A stretch of DNA of 64,000 nucleotides. Source: HdN1 sp964473645 (GTDB taxonomy: Bacteria; Pseudomonadota; Gammaproteobacteria; Pseudomonadales; Ketobacteraceae). Location: contig CAYYPW010000004.1 of the NCBI GenBank assembly GCA_964473645.1, positions 206,700 through 270,699 of the forward strand, given 5' to 3'. How positions within the stretch are numbered: the stretch's first letter is position 1; each line of letters begins with the position of its first letter. Below, piece by piece: positions 52,115 to 60,782 of the stretch. Below the pieces are notes generated by a model. It saw only the letters and a program-made list of their open reading frames with translations. It did not search any database and was not told where the DNA came from. The translations under genes were made by a program, and so were the position numbers.

Positions 52115-54340
52115 TCATTGATCCCAGCGTAACGAGAAAAATACGCCGCGCCCTTCCTGGGGTAGTAGTGAATTGAAATAACCGGCGCTGCCCTGCCACA
52201 CGCCCTCTGCATCGAATGCGCCAGGCGCCAGACCCGCATCAGCCTGGCGCACCCCAGGGTGAAAATAACGCTTGTCGAAGAGGTTCTCGACCGTCAACGC
52301 CATCTGCAAGTTCTCTGCCTCCGAAATCCGGTAACTGACGCTACCATCCACAGTGGTGTAGGCTTTCACGCGACGTATCGGATTGGTGGCAATGGTGTCA
52401 CGTTCGCTGAAGTAGCGCGAACGCATCGAGAGGCTCCACTGATCGAAGAGTGGCCATTCCGCCCCCAGGTGCAGCTTATGTTCTGAGATATCGGCAAAGG
52501 GCGAATAAGGCTCAACCACAGCACTTTCCAGCGTTTCTTCGACATCCAGAAATGAGTAATAGCTCCAAAAGCGCAACCAATCCCCACTGGGTAACGCAAA
52601 CCGTTGCTTAAAATGCACATCCGCGCCGGTGATGCGTGCTTCCCCGGCGTTGGCCGCCCCGGCGGGAAAGTTGATGATCGCGTTTTTTGATTCCATCTGA
52701 TAAGTACTGATCAGCCACATAAAACTCGGCCGGGCATATTCGACGCTCAGTTCTGTGGTGCGCGCGGTTTCTGGTGCCAAATCAGGGCTGGAACCCGAAC
52801 CGGCCCAACCACTGTACATAACGCGCGGGGTTGGGGTTTGATACGAGTCACCAACGGCCATCAGCTTTACCGTGTAATCGCCATAATGACTAACCCAGCC
52901 ACCCCGTAACGAGGTTTCACTACCGAACACGGAGTTATCATCGACCCGAAAACCGGCATTCAACAAATGAGAATCCACATCGAAAAAGGCCAGAGGAATA
53001 CGCCAGGTGGTCAACGCGTAAAAGCTCAGGTCCTTGGTGTTTTCGGTATTGTCGTTGACCGTGTCTCGCAGTGGCCAGGCAGGATAGGCATAGTTTAAAG
53101 GATTGGCATTCTCGGGCGTGACAGCAGGCCCGTAATGAATTCGGGAGGCTTTTTGCAGATGTTTCCATTCTGCTTTTAGCCCGCCGTTAAAATGCCATTG
53201 ATCGCTGAATGCCCACGACACGTCCTGCTGAAATTGTGTGCTTTCGTTTTGAATATTCCAAAGTGAGTAGGCTAATTGTCGTTCTACGCTGCCGTCAGCC
53301 CCCACGACATTGAATGCCTCCAGAAAATCGGAGGGTTTATCAAGGCCTGAGGTGCGATAGGCGAGCAAGGTTTTGCCCGTCAGGGTACGACTCAATCGCT
53401 GTTGGTGGCTCAGATACAAAAACTCATTTTTCTCTCGCCATGTGGCATGGTTTTGCACGCGATCGCCCGGGTATTCTGTGCCGTATCCACTGTTGAGAAT
53501 TTGCTGTTGCGCCGCCAAGGTCGTGTTACCACTGCCCACACGCAAATCAATCGCCGTGTTGCGATGCGGCGAATCAAATTGTCCATAATCCGAGTGATGG
53601 GCGAACCCGCCCCATAGAGCCGGATCACTGTAGTATCGATCCTGTGTCCATTCATATTCATCGGTATAACGCGTATCGACGCGACCGATATCATAACGCG
53701 CAGCCACACTGGCAAAACCGGTGGTATTGGAGGCACTGGCATATACATCGGCAATTTGCGTGTCAAAACTGCCGGCTTTGACCTCGCCACGACTGTGCAC
53801 ACCGGCATCGGTCGCTCCGTGACGGGTAATCACGTTTACCACGCCAGCAAATGCATTGGCGCCATACACCACCGATGCGGGGCCATATACGACTTCAATG
53901 CGATCTACTGCGCTGATCGGCAGGGTCGCCAGGGTTTCAGCGCTGTTGTAATAGAGATCATTCTGGGTAATGCCATCGAGCATGAACAAAAATGGGCTGC
54001 CCAGATTATTGCGTATGCCACGCCAATAGTTGGCGTAATAAACATCACCATAGGGACGCACCACATCCATGCCCGGCAAATCGTCGAAGATTTGAGACAG
54101 GTTGCGATATCCACGCGCAAGTAAGTGTTCGCGGGTAATGACGATGGTGGTTGCAGGCGCGTCGCGCAACGCCTCGTCTGTATTGCTCACTGACGTTACG
54201 CGCATATCTCCCAGTGTTTGCAAATCGAGTTCGAACAAACTTTCAAAATCGGGGGCTGCAATAGCGCTGGAAATAGGGATAGAACACAGTGTTATCAGCC
54301 AGGAAAATTGCCCTTTGCGGCGTGAAGCAGGCGTTGTCAT
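52115..54340 (-). CDS. TonB-dependent outer-membrane receptor
   Basis: A 741-residue protein with a signal peptide (about 1-28, ending SSAIAA) and a plug domain (about 45-170; APATTIVITREHLLARGYRN, FLFMLDGITQN, VDRIEVVYGPASVVYGANAFAGVVNVIT). A 22-strand-type beta barrel ends FFSLRWDQ with a C-terminal aromatic-rich strand. The ligand is unknown; plugs of this style occur in vitamin B12 and siderophore receptors. It is convergent with the GGDEF/EAL gene, 37 bases between stops. YfiR-like, CHASE8-GGDEF and TonB-receptor genes occur together in many gammaproteobacteria, so a signalling or nutrient link is plausible. Confidence 0.9.
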   Translation of the reverse strand: MTTPASRRKGQFSWLITLCSIPISSAIAAPDFESLFELDLQTLGDMRVTSVSNTDEALRDAPATTIVITREHLLARGYRNLSQIFDDLPGMDVVRPYGDVYYANYWRGIRNNLGSPFLFMLDGITQNDLYYNSAETLATLPISAVDRIEVVYGPASVVYGANAFAGVVNVITRHGATDAGVHSRGEVKAGSFDTQIADVYASASNTTGFASVAARYDIGRVDTRYTDEYEWTQDRYYSDPALWGGFAHHSDYGQFDSPHRNTAIDLRVGSGNTTLAAQQQILNSGYGTEYPGDRVQNHATWREKNEFLYLSHQQRLSRTLTGKTLLAYRTSGLDKPSDFLEAFNVVGADGSVERQLAYSLWNIQNESTQFQQDVSWAFSDQWHFNGGLKAEWKHLQKASRIHYGPAVTPENANPLNYAYPAWPLRDTVNDNTENTKDLSFYALTTWRIPLAFFDVDSHLLNAGFRVDDNSVFGSETSLRGGWVSHYGDYTVKLMAVGDSYQTPTPRVMYSGWAGSGSSPDLAPETARTTELSVEYARPSFMWLISTYQMESKNAIINFPAGAANAGEARITGADVHFKQRFALPSGDWLRFWSYYSFLDVEETLESAVVEPYSPFADISEHKLHLGAEWPLFDQWSLSMRSRYFSERDTIATNPIRRVKAYTTVDGSVSYRISEAENLQMALTVENLFDKRYFHPGVRQADAGLAPGAFDAEGVWQGSAGYFNSLLPQEGRGVFFSLRWDQ

Positions 54341-54460
54341 GGACGGTGCCTTACCTGATGTTTATTATTTTAGTTGCGACATCTTTGAACAGTTTAATGA
54401 ATGGCATAGGTGGCTGCATTACATTTATTTAAAACCTTTTGCACTTTCAGTCTGCGATAC

Positions 54461-55096
54461 TCACGGCGGTAAATGCTTATGCGCAATTTCGATAAGCGCT
54501 AACTCATGTTCGGCATAGTGCCCCACCATATCGGCCAGACCATCAACCAATGCCTCATAACTGATGGCAGGGTTACGTTCACTCAAATGATGCATCAGGG
54601 TATAAATGCCACCATGAATGAAAATGTAATTCATGGTGGGAATATTTCGTACCCGCATATAGCGCGGCTGATGCATGACGTATTGCAATATGACTTCCAT
54701 CAATAATTTGGCTAACGGTTCCATGTCCATTTTCATGTCGGCCTGCAATGCATAACGCGCGCAACGCAGGTAGCGCTTGTCGTCCCGCTGCAATAAGGCT
54801 CCCACGGAGTAAAGAATGCGCCGAATCGCATCACTGATAGGCAGCGTGACCAATTCGGGTACGAGCGCCTTGATGGTGTGAGAGACCTCATTGACCAGTC
54901 GGGTGTACATCAGCTGGTAAATCTCATCTTTGTTGGAAAAATACTCATACAACGATCCGACGCCTATACCGGCGGTTTCGGCGATATGCCGGGTGGTGGT
55001 GGCCTCCAGGCCGCGCTTGGCGACACAGATAAACCCCGCTTCAACAATGGTTTCTACGGTGGCTTTGGCACGTTTCTGCGTTGGCTTGCGTGGCAT
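54461..55096 (-). CDS. TetR-family transcriptional regulator
   Basis: From ATG 55096 (GAAGG 7 bases upstream) the protein is 211 residues. The N-terminal helix-turn-helix is clear: RGLEATTTRHIAETAGIGVGSLYEYFSNKDEI. The C-terminal ligand-binding part is helical and lacks a specific signature; TetR regulators next to lipid genes often sense fatty acids or acyl-CoA. It is divergent from a PF10118 gene, with a perfect palindrome between them, so autoregulation plus control of that gene is the simplest model. Alternative ATG 55135 would add 13 residues without a ribosome binding site. The 120-base gap to the TonB receptor contains nothing notable. Confidence 0.92.
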   Translation of the reverse strand: MPRKPTQKRAKATVETIVEAGFICVAKRGLEATTTRHIAETAGIGVGSLYEYFSNKDEIYQLMYTRLVNEVSHTIKALVPELVTLPISDAIRRILYSVGALLQRDDKRYLRCARYALQADMKMDMEPLAKLLMEVILQYVMHQPRYMRVRNIPTMNYIFIHGGIYTLMHHLSERNPAISYEALVDGLADMVGHYAEHELALIEIAHKHLPP

Positions 55097-55160
55097 GGTC
55101 GCACCTTCTCTCAAACCCGAATTGAATCCGAACAATTAGTCGGCTTAATTTAACAATAAG

Positions 55161-55174
55161 TGACCCATGGGTCA
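55161..55174. promoter_or_regulatory. Candidate TetR operator
   Basis: TGACCCATGGGTCA is a perfect 14-bp palindrome midway between the divergent TetR (start 55096) and PF10118 (start 55212) genes. It lies 65 and 38 bases from the two ATGs. Symmetry and position fit a TetR dimer site. No second copy was noticed elsewhere in the window. Confidence 0.65.
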
Positions 55175-55211
55175 AAGCCGGTTTGTTTGCCCGATTGGAG
55201 AAGAGCGAGAT

Positions 55212-56129
55212 ATGAATACATCACACTTGAAGGCCGAGATGAAATCAGAATCCTGCAAGTTGGCGGGTGCCCGGGTGGGTATCCCGCCACGGCAAATGGA
55301 TTTTCGATTTGCTGAGGACAGCCCACGCTACTTCTTTGGCAATAATGCAACGGCGACGATGTTTCTCGCCATGTTGTCGGGGATATTTCCGCCCGGTGAG
55401 CGCTTTTTCGTGGAGTCGGTACGCCGCTTCCGTGATCAGATTGAAGATGAAACCCTGAAAGCCCAAATTTCGGGTTTTATTGGCCAGGAGGCCATTCATG
55501 GCCGCGAACATGAACGTCTCAACGAACTGCTCAAAGCTCGGGGCATTGATACACGCATGCCGGAAAATGCGGTGAAATTCGCCCTGAGTCTGCTGGAAAG
55601 ATTATCCCCCAGCACGCAACTTGCCTGCACAACCCTTATGGAACACTTCACCGCACTCCTCGGTGAACAGCTGTTGACCGACGAACGCCTGATGAACCAG
55701 TTCGATACACAGATGTTAAAGTTGTGGCAGTGGCATGCCCTCGAAGAACTGGAACATAAAGCCGTTGCCTACGATGTCTATGAAAAGATTGGTAACAATC
55801 ATCGTGAGCGGCAAATTGCGCCCTTTCTGGTGCTCGTTACAGTGGGGCCAGCCGCTTTGGCAGGCTGGATCTATCTGGTCGCCAAAGAAGGAAAACTGCG
55901 TGACATTCCAGATCTGGTGAGTGGTGCGAGAACGCTGTTTGGTCCTGGCGGATTTATTACCCGCATTCTGCCCAAAATGCCGCTGTTTTCCGGCCGGCGG
56001 TTTCACCCCAACAAGCATGACACGCGCGCACTTGAACAACGTTGGCGCGATAAAATGTTTGGGCAGGCGGGGGAATTGGTCAATGAATTCCGCAATCGTA
56101 CGGCGATCATGGGGAATGCTGCGATATAA
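55212..56129 (+). CDS. PF10118-type predicted metal-dependent hydrolase (second copy)
   Basis: From ATG 55212 the product is 305 residues, a paralogue of the protein at 8606-9442. Shared pattern: FPPGERFFVESVRRF, FIGQEAIHGREHERLN and ALEELEHKAVAYDVY, giving two ExxH-type metal-ligand pairs in a ferritin-like arrangement. A hydrophobic stretch at about 205-225 (FLVLVTVGPAALAGWIYLVA) suggests membrane attachment. An upstream in-frame ATG at 55167 overlaps the palindrome and seems too early. It is controlled, probably, by the adjacent TetR protein. The reaction is unknown. Confidence 0.85.
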   Translation: MNTSHLKAEMKSESCKLAGARVGIPPRQMDFRFAEDSPRYFFGNNATATMFLAMLSGIFPPGERFFVESVRRFRDQIEDETLKAQISGFIGQEAIHGREHERLNELLKARGIDTRMPENAVKFALSLLERLSPSTQLACTTLMEHFTALLGEQLLTDERLMNQFDTQMLKLWQWHALEELEHKAVAYDVYEKIGNNHRERQIAPFLVLVTVGPAALAGWIYLVAKEGKLRDIPDLVSGARTLFGPGGFITRILPKMPLFSGRRFHPNKHDTRALEQRWRDKMFGQAGELVNEFRNRTAIMGNAAI

Positions 56130-56149
56130 GCCATCGCGTTGGTTTTGAT

Positions 56150-56181
56150 AAAACAAAACCCCCGATATTATGCGTCGGGGG
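56150..56181 (-). terminator. Intrinsic terminator of the MCP gene
   Basis: CCCCCGA (56159-56165) pairs with TCGGGGG (56175-56181) around 9 bases. On the minus strand the stem is followed by TTTTGTTTT, a good terminator for the MCP transcript. On the plus strand the T-run is poor, so it probably acts only weakly for the PF10118 gene. Confidence 0.8.
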
Positions 56182-56203
56182 TCTTATGCGCAGAATAAGG
56201 CCC

Positions 56204-58129
56204 CTACACCCGGTAACGATGTATCATCTGGCGCAAATCACTGGCAAGGCCACCCAGTTGCTGTGCTGACGTCGATGTGCGTTCGGCATTTTCACTGGTG
56301 ACTTCGGCGACTTCGGTAATATGCAAAATATTGCGGTTCACATCTTCGGCCACCACACTCTGCTCTTCAGCAGCACTGGCCACTTGCGTGTTCATTAGAT
56401 TGATGCGGCTGACGGCTTCCGTTATTGCATCGAGCGAACGCGACATCGCGTTCACCTGCTCCACACTGCTGCGCGCCATGACATGCCCGCTTTCAACGCG
56501 CGCGACCGCATTCTGCGTACCGCTTTGCAACCGTTGTATCATCGATTGAATTTCTTCTGTCGAGGTCTGGGTGCGTGAAGCCAGTGTACGCACTTCATCG
56601 GCAACCACCGCAAATCCGCGACCCTGCTCACCTGCACGCGCTGCCTCAATGGCTGCGTTCAAAGCCAACAGATTGGTTTGGCCGGCAATATTGCGAATGA
56701 CATCGAGCACGCTGCCAATGCGGTCGCTATCTTCGGCCAGCATGCGCATGACTTCGGCGGCTTGATTGATCTCGTTGGCAAGATTTTGAATGGCGCTCAC
56801 AGTTGCAGATACATTCTGTTGTACACGGTCGGCTTCTTGCTCGGCAGATTGGGTCGCCTCAGCAGCGGCCAGCGCGTTGGATGCGACATCGCTGACAGTC
56901 GCGCTCATTTCAGTCATTGCCGTGGCCACCTGATCAGTGCGGCTGCGTTGATCTTCCACACGCCGCTGCGTTTCGGCTGTCACGCTCGACAGGTCGGTCG
57001 CGGCCTGTGCGACATGGTCCGACGCACGTGCCATCTCTTGCATGAATTGACGCAACGACTGCTGCATTTTGCCGAGCGCTTGTATCAGACGTCCCACTTC
57101 GTCCTGACTGTCGGCGCGAATCGTCTGGTCAAGGCGGCCTTCGGCAATGCGCTCGGCACACGCAACGGCGTTGGCAAGCGGACGGATCACCAAACGCTGT
57201 ATTTGCCAGTAAATCATCAGTAACACAACGACACTCACCAGCAACGTTACTACGACCACCCCCAGGATCTGATCGGTGACCGCCGCCTCAACCTCTGCGA
57301 GTGGGTAGGCCGCAATTGCCGTATATCCCCACGGGGCAAATGCGGTGCGATGCGTAACCCAACCGTCTACCTCCCCCTTGGCCAGTTGTTCGATATGGGT
57401 TTTGTCAGCACCCTGAGTATGGCCACGCACCCGTCCACGATCATCCGCCAGCAATACGACGCCGCCCTGACGAATACGACTGGATTGGAGCGTTGCCTCA
57501 AGTGTTTTCATGTCGGCCTTATAGCCGACATACCAGGCGCCAATAATGTCACCATTGGCATCGCGCATTGGCTCGTAGGCAGTGAGAAAGGGATTACCGA
57601 GAATATCGACTTGCCCGTAAAACGGTTGACCATTGCGCAGTGCAACGATCGCTTTACCGTGTGGATCGAGGCGCGTGCCGATGGCACGCTTACCATCGGT
57701 CATTACATTGGTCGTTACGCGAACGAAATCACTGCCCTTCTTTACAAACAAGGTCGCGGTACCACCCGCAATGCGAGTGACCTCATCGACCAACGTGAAA
57801 ATCTGCACTTGACTGGTATACCCAAAGCGCAGGTCAGGCACTGGCTCACCCAAGAGATCAACAGACTCGGCCAGAGCAGGTTCGCCCATTGCGCGCGCCC
57901 GATCTTTCAGCAAGCTCATGGCGCCGGTGACCCGCTCCGACATCAACACATCGGTGGTTTCGAGCAAATGCACCAGCTCGCCCACATGGCTTTTTGCCAG
58001 CTCGTCGGCATGTTCGTGAATAGCGCTGGCTTTCTGGTAACTGATTACCGTTCCTACAATTAATGCCGACGCCAGCACCACACTTGCAAGTGCCAATGAC
58101 AACTTTGCCTGCAAACTCTGCTGCAACAT
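56204..58129 (-). CDS. Methyl-accepting chemotaxis protein with periplasmic Cache-type sensor
   Basis: A 641-residue chemoreceptor: TM1 (about 10-30), a periplasmic Cache-type ligand domain (about 35-285; the middle part GKRAIGTRLDPHGKAIVALRNGQPFYGQVDILG is typical of the single-Cache Cache_3-Cache_2 group) and TM2 (about 290-312). HAMP and a cytoplasmic coiled-coil signalling domain follow. The highly conserved hairpin tip is ALNAAIEAARAGEQGRGFAV followed by VADEVRTLASRTQTSTEEIQ. It should relay an attractant or repellent signal to CheA/CheW, whose genes are not in the window. It is a single gene, ended by the hairpin at 56159. Confidence 0.95.
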   Translation of the reverse strand: MLQQSLQAKLSLALASVVLASALIVGTVISYQKASAIHEHADELAKSHVGELVHLLETTDVLMSERVTGAMSLLKDRARAMGEPALAESVDLLGEPVPDLRFGYTSQVQIFTLVDEVTRIAGGTATLFVKKGSDFVRVTTNVMTDGKRAIGTRLDPHGKAIVALRNGQPFYGQVDILGNPFLTAYEPMRDANGDIIGAWYVGYKADMKTLEATLQSSRIRQGGVVLLADDRGRVRGHTQGADKTHIEQLAKGEVDGWVTHRTAFAPWGYTAIAAYPLAEVEAAVTDQILGVVVVTLLVSVVVLLMIYWQIQRLVIRPLANAVACAERIAEGRLDQTIRADSQDEVGRLIQALGKMQQSLRQFMQEMARASDHVAQAATDLSSVTAETQRRVEDQRSRTDQVATAMTEMSATVSDVASNALAAAEATQSAEQEADRVQQNVSATVSAIQNLANEINQAAEVMRMLAEDSDRIGSVLDVIRNIAGQTNLLALNAAIEAARAGEQGRGFAVVADEVRTLASRTQTSTEEIQSMIQRLQSGTQNAVARVESGHVMARSSVEQVNAMSRSLDAITEAVSRINLMNTQVASAAEEQSVVAEDVNRNILHITEVAEVTSENAERTSTSAQQLGGLASDLRQMIHRYRV

Positions 58130-58202
58130 ACCGCCCCCGCTAAACTGACTAGGTTAGGTCAATCAATGACCTCGCCCAGTCAGTATAGACAAGGGGATAG
58201 AA

Positions 58203-59417
58203 TCAGTACCCCAAATTGCCTTGAGGTACCGCGCGCACGTCCCCACTGGTATTGGCGACACTCTTTTTCAGCTCTGACCAACCACTGGCATTATTGGCGT
58301 CACGAATCAATGCAAACTCGCGTTTGTCGGCCTGGGTTTGATCCCATTCCAGCAGTTTGGGGGCAATTTTCTTGCGCCAGAGCGGTGGGATCAATGTCGA
58401 CAAATAGGCCGTCATGAGTCCGCCAGGCATTTGCGGTTGCTCCGAGTGCGCGCGCAAGTCCTGATACGGGATTTGTGCGTCCGCATGGTGATGGCTGTGA
58501 CGGGTCAGGTTGTAGGTGAATACACCACTGACAACGTGATTGCAGTTCCAGGAATGGCGGGGTTGCACCGGATCGCTGGGCACACGAATCAAGCCGTAGT
58601 GCTCGACATAATTAAGCACTTCGAGTGCGATTTTGGTGGCGACACACACAATCAAGTGAAATAACACGCCCATCCAACCGGCACAGTAGTAGGCAAACGC
58701 AGTCGTTGCCAGCGCCACCGCTGCCATGCGCAACAGCACGTTTTTTGGGGAGAAGAATGAGGCCCCGATTTTATCGAGACGGGCGGATTCGATATCCCAC
58801 GCATTGACCACGGTGCGAACCATGGCTTTGGGCAAGTGCTGATATACCGAGTCACCACGTGCAGCCGTCGCTGGGTCTTTCGATGTGCCAACATAGGTAT
58901 GGTGCCCATACACATGCTCAATCGGGAAGGCGATGCCCCAGTTGAAGGCCATGGTCATTCGGCCCAACCATAAATCGAAGGGGCGCCAAGTGCGATGCGT
59001 CAGTTCATGCCCCGCCAATCCACCTGCACCCGTCGCGGGCAAAGCGATTGCTGCGAACATCAACACATAGTGGTACCAAGGCGTAGCGTTACGCGCTGCG
59101 ACCACATCAATACCAGTAACGCTCTGCAGGTAGGCCCCGGCACCCAACGCATCTTGCACGCCGCTGCCAGCGACCCAAAACAAAGCGAAATACAGCATGA
59201 TCGATGCGGGCGTTGACAGATAGAGTGCCAGATCGAGAAAGAACTCGCGTTTATAAGGCGTTTCTTCAACATCGTGGGGGAACGCCTGATCCAGTGCAGC
59301 AATTGACGCGATATAAAGTGCAGCAGGCAGCCACAACCAAACACCCCCGAACAACATGGCAACCGATATGGCCATGATGGTGATCGGCGCGACATAAAAT
59401 CTGACATATCGTAACAT
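58203..59417 (-). CDS. alkB: AlkB-family membrane-bound alkane/alkyl-group hydroxylase
   Basis: A 404-residue di-iron membrane hydroxylase with five to six hydrophobic segments and the four histidine motifs of the AlkB/XylM family: HELTH (137-141), EHVYGHH (167-173), NYVEHYG (269-275) and NLTRHSHHHA (303-312). It would hydroxylate a terminal methyl group of an alkane or alkyl chain. GAGAGG about 8 bases upstream supports ATG 59417. Instead of rubredoxin, the upstream gene encodes a 2Fe-2S ferredoxin-FAD reductase, so by context it may be closer to XylM or to AlkB enzymes with alternative redox partners. It lies downstream of a run of 17-bp repeats and is probably transcribed from the promoter before the reductase. 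Confidence 0.88.
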   Translation of the reverse strand: MLRYVRFYVAPITIMAISVAMLFGGVWLWLPAALYIASIAALDQAFPHDVEETPYKREFFLDLALYLSTPASIMLYFALFWVAGSGVQDALGAGAYLQSVTGIDVVAARNATPWYHYVLMFAAIALPATGAGGLAGHELTHRTWRPFDLWLGRMTMAFNWGIAFPIEHVYGHHTYVGTSKDPATAARGDSVYQHLPKAMVRTVVNAWDIESARLDKIGASFFSPKNVLLRMAAVALATTAFAYYCAGWMGVLFHLIVCVATKIALEVLNYVEHYGLIRVPSDPVQPRHSWNCNHVVSGVFTYNLTRHSHHHADAQIPYQDLRAHSEQPQMPGGLMTAYLSTLIPPLWRKKIAPKLLEWDQTQADKREFALIRDANNASGWSELKKSVANTSGDVRAVPQGNLGY

Positions 59418-59442
59418 CGTGCTTACCTCTCTATTTAAATGA

Positions 59443-59511
59443 TCTGGCTATTAAAATATTCTGGCTATTAGAATCATCTGGCTTTTTAAAATTTTCTCGC
59501 TATTAGAATGT
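59443..59511 (-). repeat. Four imperfect 17-bp direct repeats between the reductase and alkB
   Basis: TCTGGCTATTAAAATAT (59443-59459), TCTGGCTATTAGAATCA (59460-59476), TCTGGCTTTTTAAAATTT (59477-59494) and TCTCGCTATTAGAATGT (59495-59511) follow one another. They fill almost the whole 100-base gap between the two genes. There is no open frame. On the transcribed strand each unit gives an AATAGCCAGA-like core. They may be RNA-level regulatory sites or a slippage array. Confidence 0.8.
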
Positions 59512-59517
59512 TCTCGG

Positions 59518-60546
59518 TTAACTCGAAACAGATTGATCAGAAAACTTGTCAAAATAAATCTGTGCTCTATCCATGCCTTGCTCCGTCATACGGGCAATTG
59601 CAGCATCGATCATAGGGGGCGGCCCGCAAAGGTAGCCTTGGGCGTCATGGGTAACGGCCGGGGTGAGTGCATCGGTGACCCAACCGCGCATACCCGTCCA
59701 ATCGCTATCGGCAGGCTCCTCGGATAACACGGGGATAAAGTCAAAACGCCCACGCCATTGCTTTTGCAAGGACTGGATCTCATCGAGATAGTAGAGATCG
59801 CGCTGGCTGCGGGCGCCCATTAGCAAATACACCGCGCGTTGATCAGCATCGGTACCCAGCGCGGATTCCAGTAAGGCGATCAAAGGTGCCAGGCCGCTAC
59901 CTCCGGCCACACACACCAGTGCGTTTTGAGCAGGCCGTAAATGAAATTCACCCAGGCTAGCCTTGATTGCAACGCGCTGGTTAAGGGCCGAAGCGTCAAG
60001 CAACCAGTTGGACATACGGCCATTGGGCACAGCACGCACAAAGAAGGAAATTTCTTGCATGCCATCAGCTTGGCAGGCATGCGCAAACGAATAGCAACGT
60101 GCTGGAATATCACTGCCCAACACTTGCACCGACGCATATTGACCGGCCAAATACCGAAGCGGAGAATCCAGTGCCACGACAATCTCAGCAATATCGTGTG
60201 TCAATCGAACCTGCCTGAGAATGCGACCTTCTGTGTGCTGGTTGGCGAGAGGATTCTCTGGCAATTTGATCACAACGTCAGAAACTGGAACGCTCTGACA
60301 GCCGAGAATAAATTTCTGTTCAATTTCTTCTTTCGATAATAAATAGGACTTGTCAGTAAGTTCTTTCACCTTGCCAGACACCAGTTGGCATTTGCAGGCG
60401 GCGCAGCCCCCTACCTTGCAACTGAAAGGAAACGTTATACCGTGGCGTAAGGCACCGTTGAGAACCGTTTCCTTGTGGGCGAGTCCCACGGGTTGATGCG
60501 CATCGACGACCAGTGTGTATTCTTTTTTTGATAGCCACCCAAACAT
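59518..60546 (-). CDS. Ferredoxin (2Fe-2S)-NAD(P)H/FAD reductase, electron donor for AlkB
   Basis: A 342-residue electron-transfer protein. The N-terminal plant-type ferredoxin domain has ligands C43, C48, C51 and C83 (FSCKVGGCAACKC, then ILGCQSVP). The C-terminal flavoprotein reductase has the FAD-binding RCYSFAHA (RxYS) and the NAD loop VAGGSGLAPLIALLES, with CGPPPMIDAAI at the end. This is the XylA/BenC/phenol hydroxylase reductase architecture and differs from rubredoxin reductase. AAGGGG before ATG 60546 supports the start. It lies directly upstream of alkB and is divergent from the AraC regulator, so the two genes form a hydroxylase-reductase operon. Confidence 0.92.
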   Translation of the reverse strand: MFGWLSKKEYTLVVDAHQPVGLAHKETVLNGALRHGITFPFSCKVGGCAACKCQLVSGKVKELTDKSYLLSKEEIEQKFILGCQSVPVSDVVIKLPENPLANQHTEGRILRQVRLTHDIAEIVVALDSPLRYLAGQYASVQVLGSDIPARCYSFAHACQADGMQEISFFVRAVPNGRMSNWLLDASALNQRVAIKASLGEFHLRPAQNALVCVAGGSGLAPLIALLESALGTDADQRAVYLLMGARSQRDLYYLDEIQSLQKQWRGRFDFIPVLSEEPADSDWTGMRGWVTDALTPAVTHDAQGYLCGPPPMIDAAIARMTEQGMDRAQIYFDKFSDQSVSS

Positions 60547-60597
60547 ATCGGCCCCTTGCGTGCTGATCTATTAATGAATCACCTGCTGCTAGGGGGC

Positions 60598-60696
60598 CCG
60601 AAATATCCCCCCAAAGTGTGTCACTTTTAGCCAGTATAGGGGTGACCGGTCGTTCACTATAGTTGCAAACCAGGCCTAAAGGGGGTATTTTCGGCC
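60598..60696. promoter_or_regulatory. Divergent promoter/operator region with nested inverted repeats
   Basis: The outer arms CCGAAATATCCCCC (60598-60611) and GGGGGTATTTTCGG (60681-60694) are near-inverted copies (CCGAAA with TTTCGG, CCCCC with GGGGG). Between them lie AAAGTG/CACTTT (60613-60618 with 60622-60627) and GACCGGTC (60643-60650). The region sits between the divergent reductase and AraC-type regulator genes, so AraC-type binding is likely. I do not assign -35/-10 boxes. Confidence 0.5.
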
Positions 60697-60782
60697 AGAT
60701 CAGCAAGAATCTGCTGTAAATCAAACTGACTATCGATGGTAGTCAATGAGCCTTTTTACGGCGTTTCACCTGGAAGGACAGC

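Noticed and set aside
59443..59511. CRISPR-like array
   Set aside because: The 17-bp units are contiguous and contain no unique spacers, so it is a direct repeat and not a CRISPR array.
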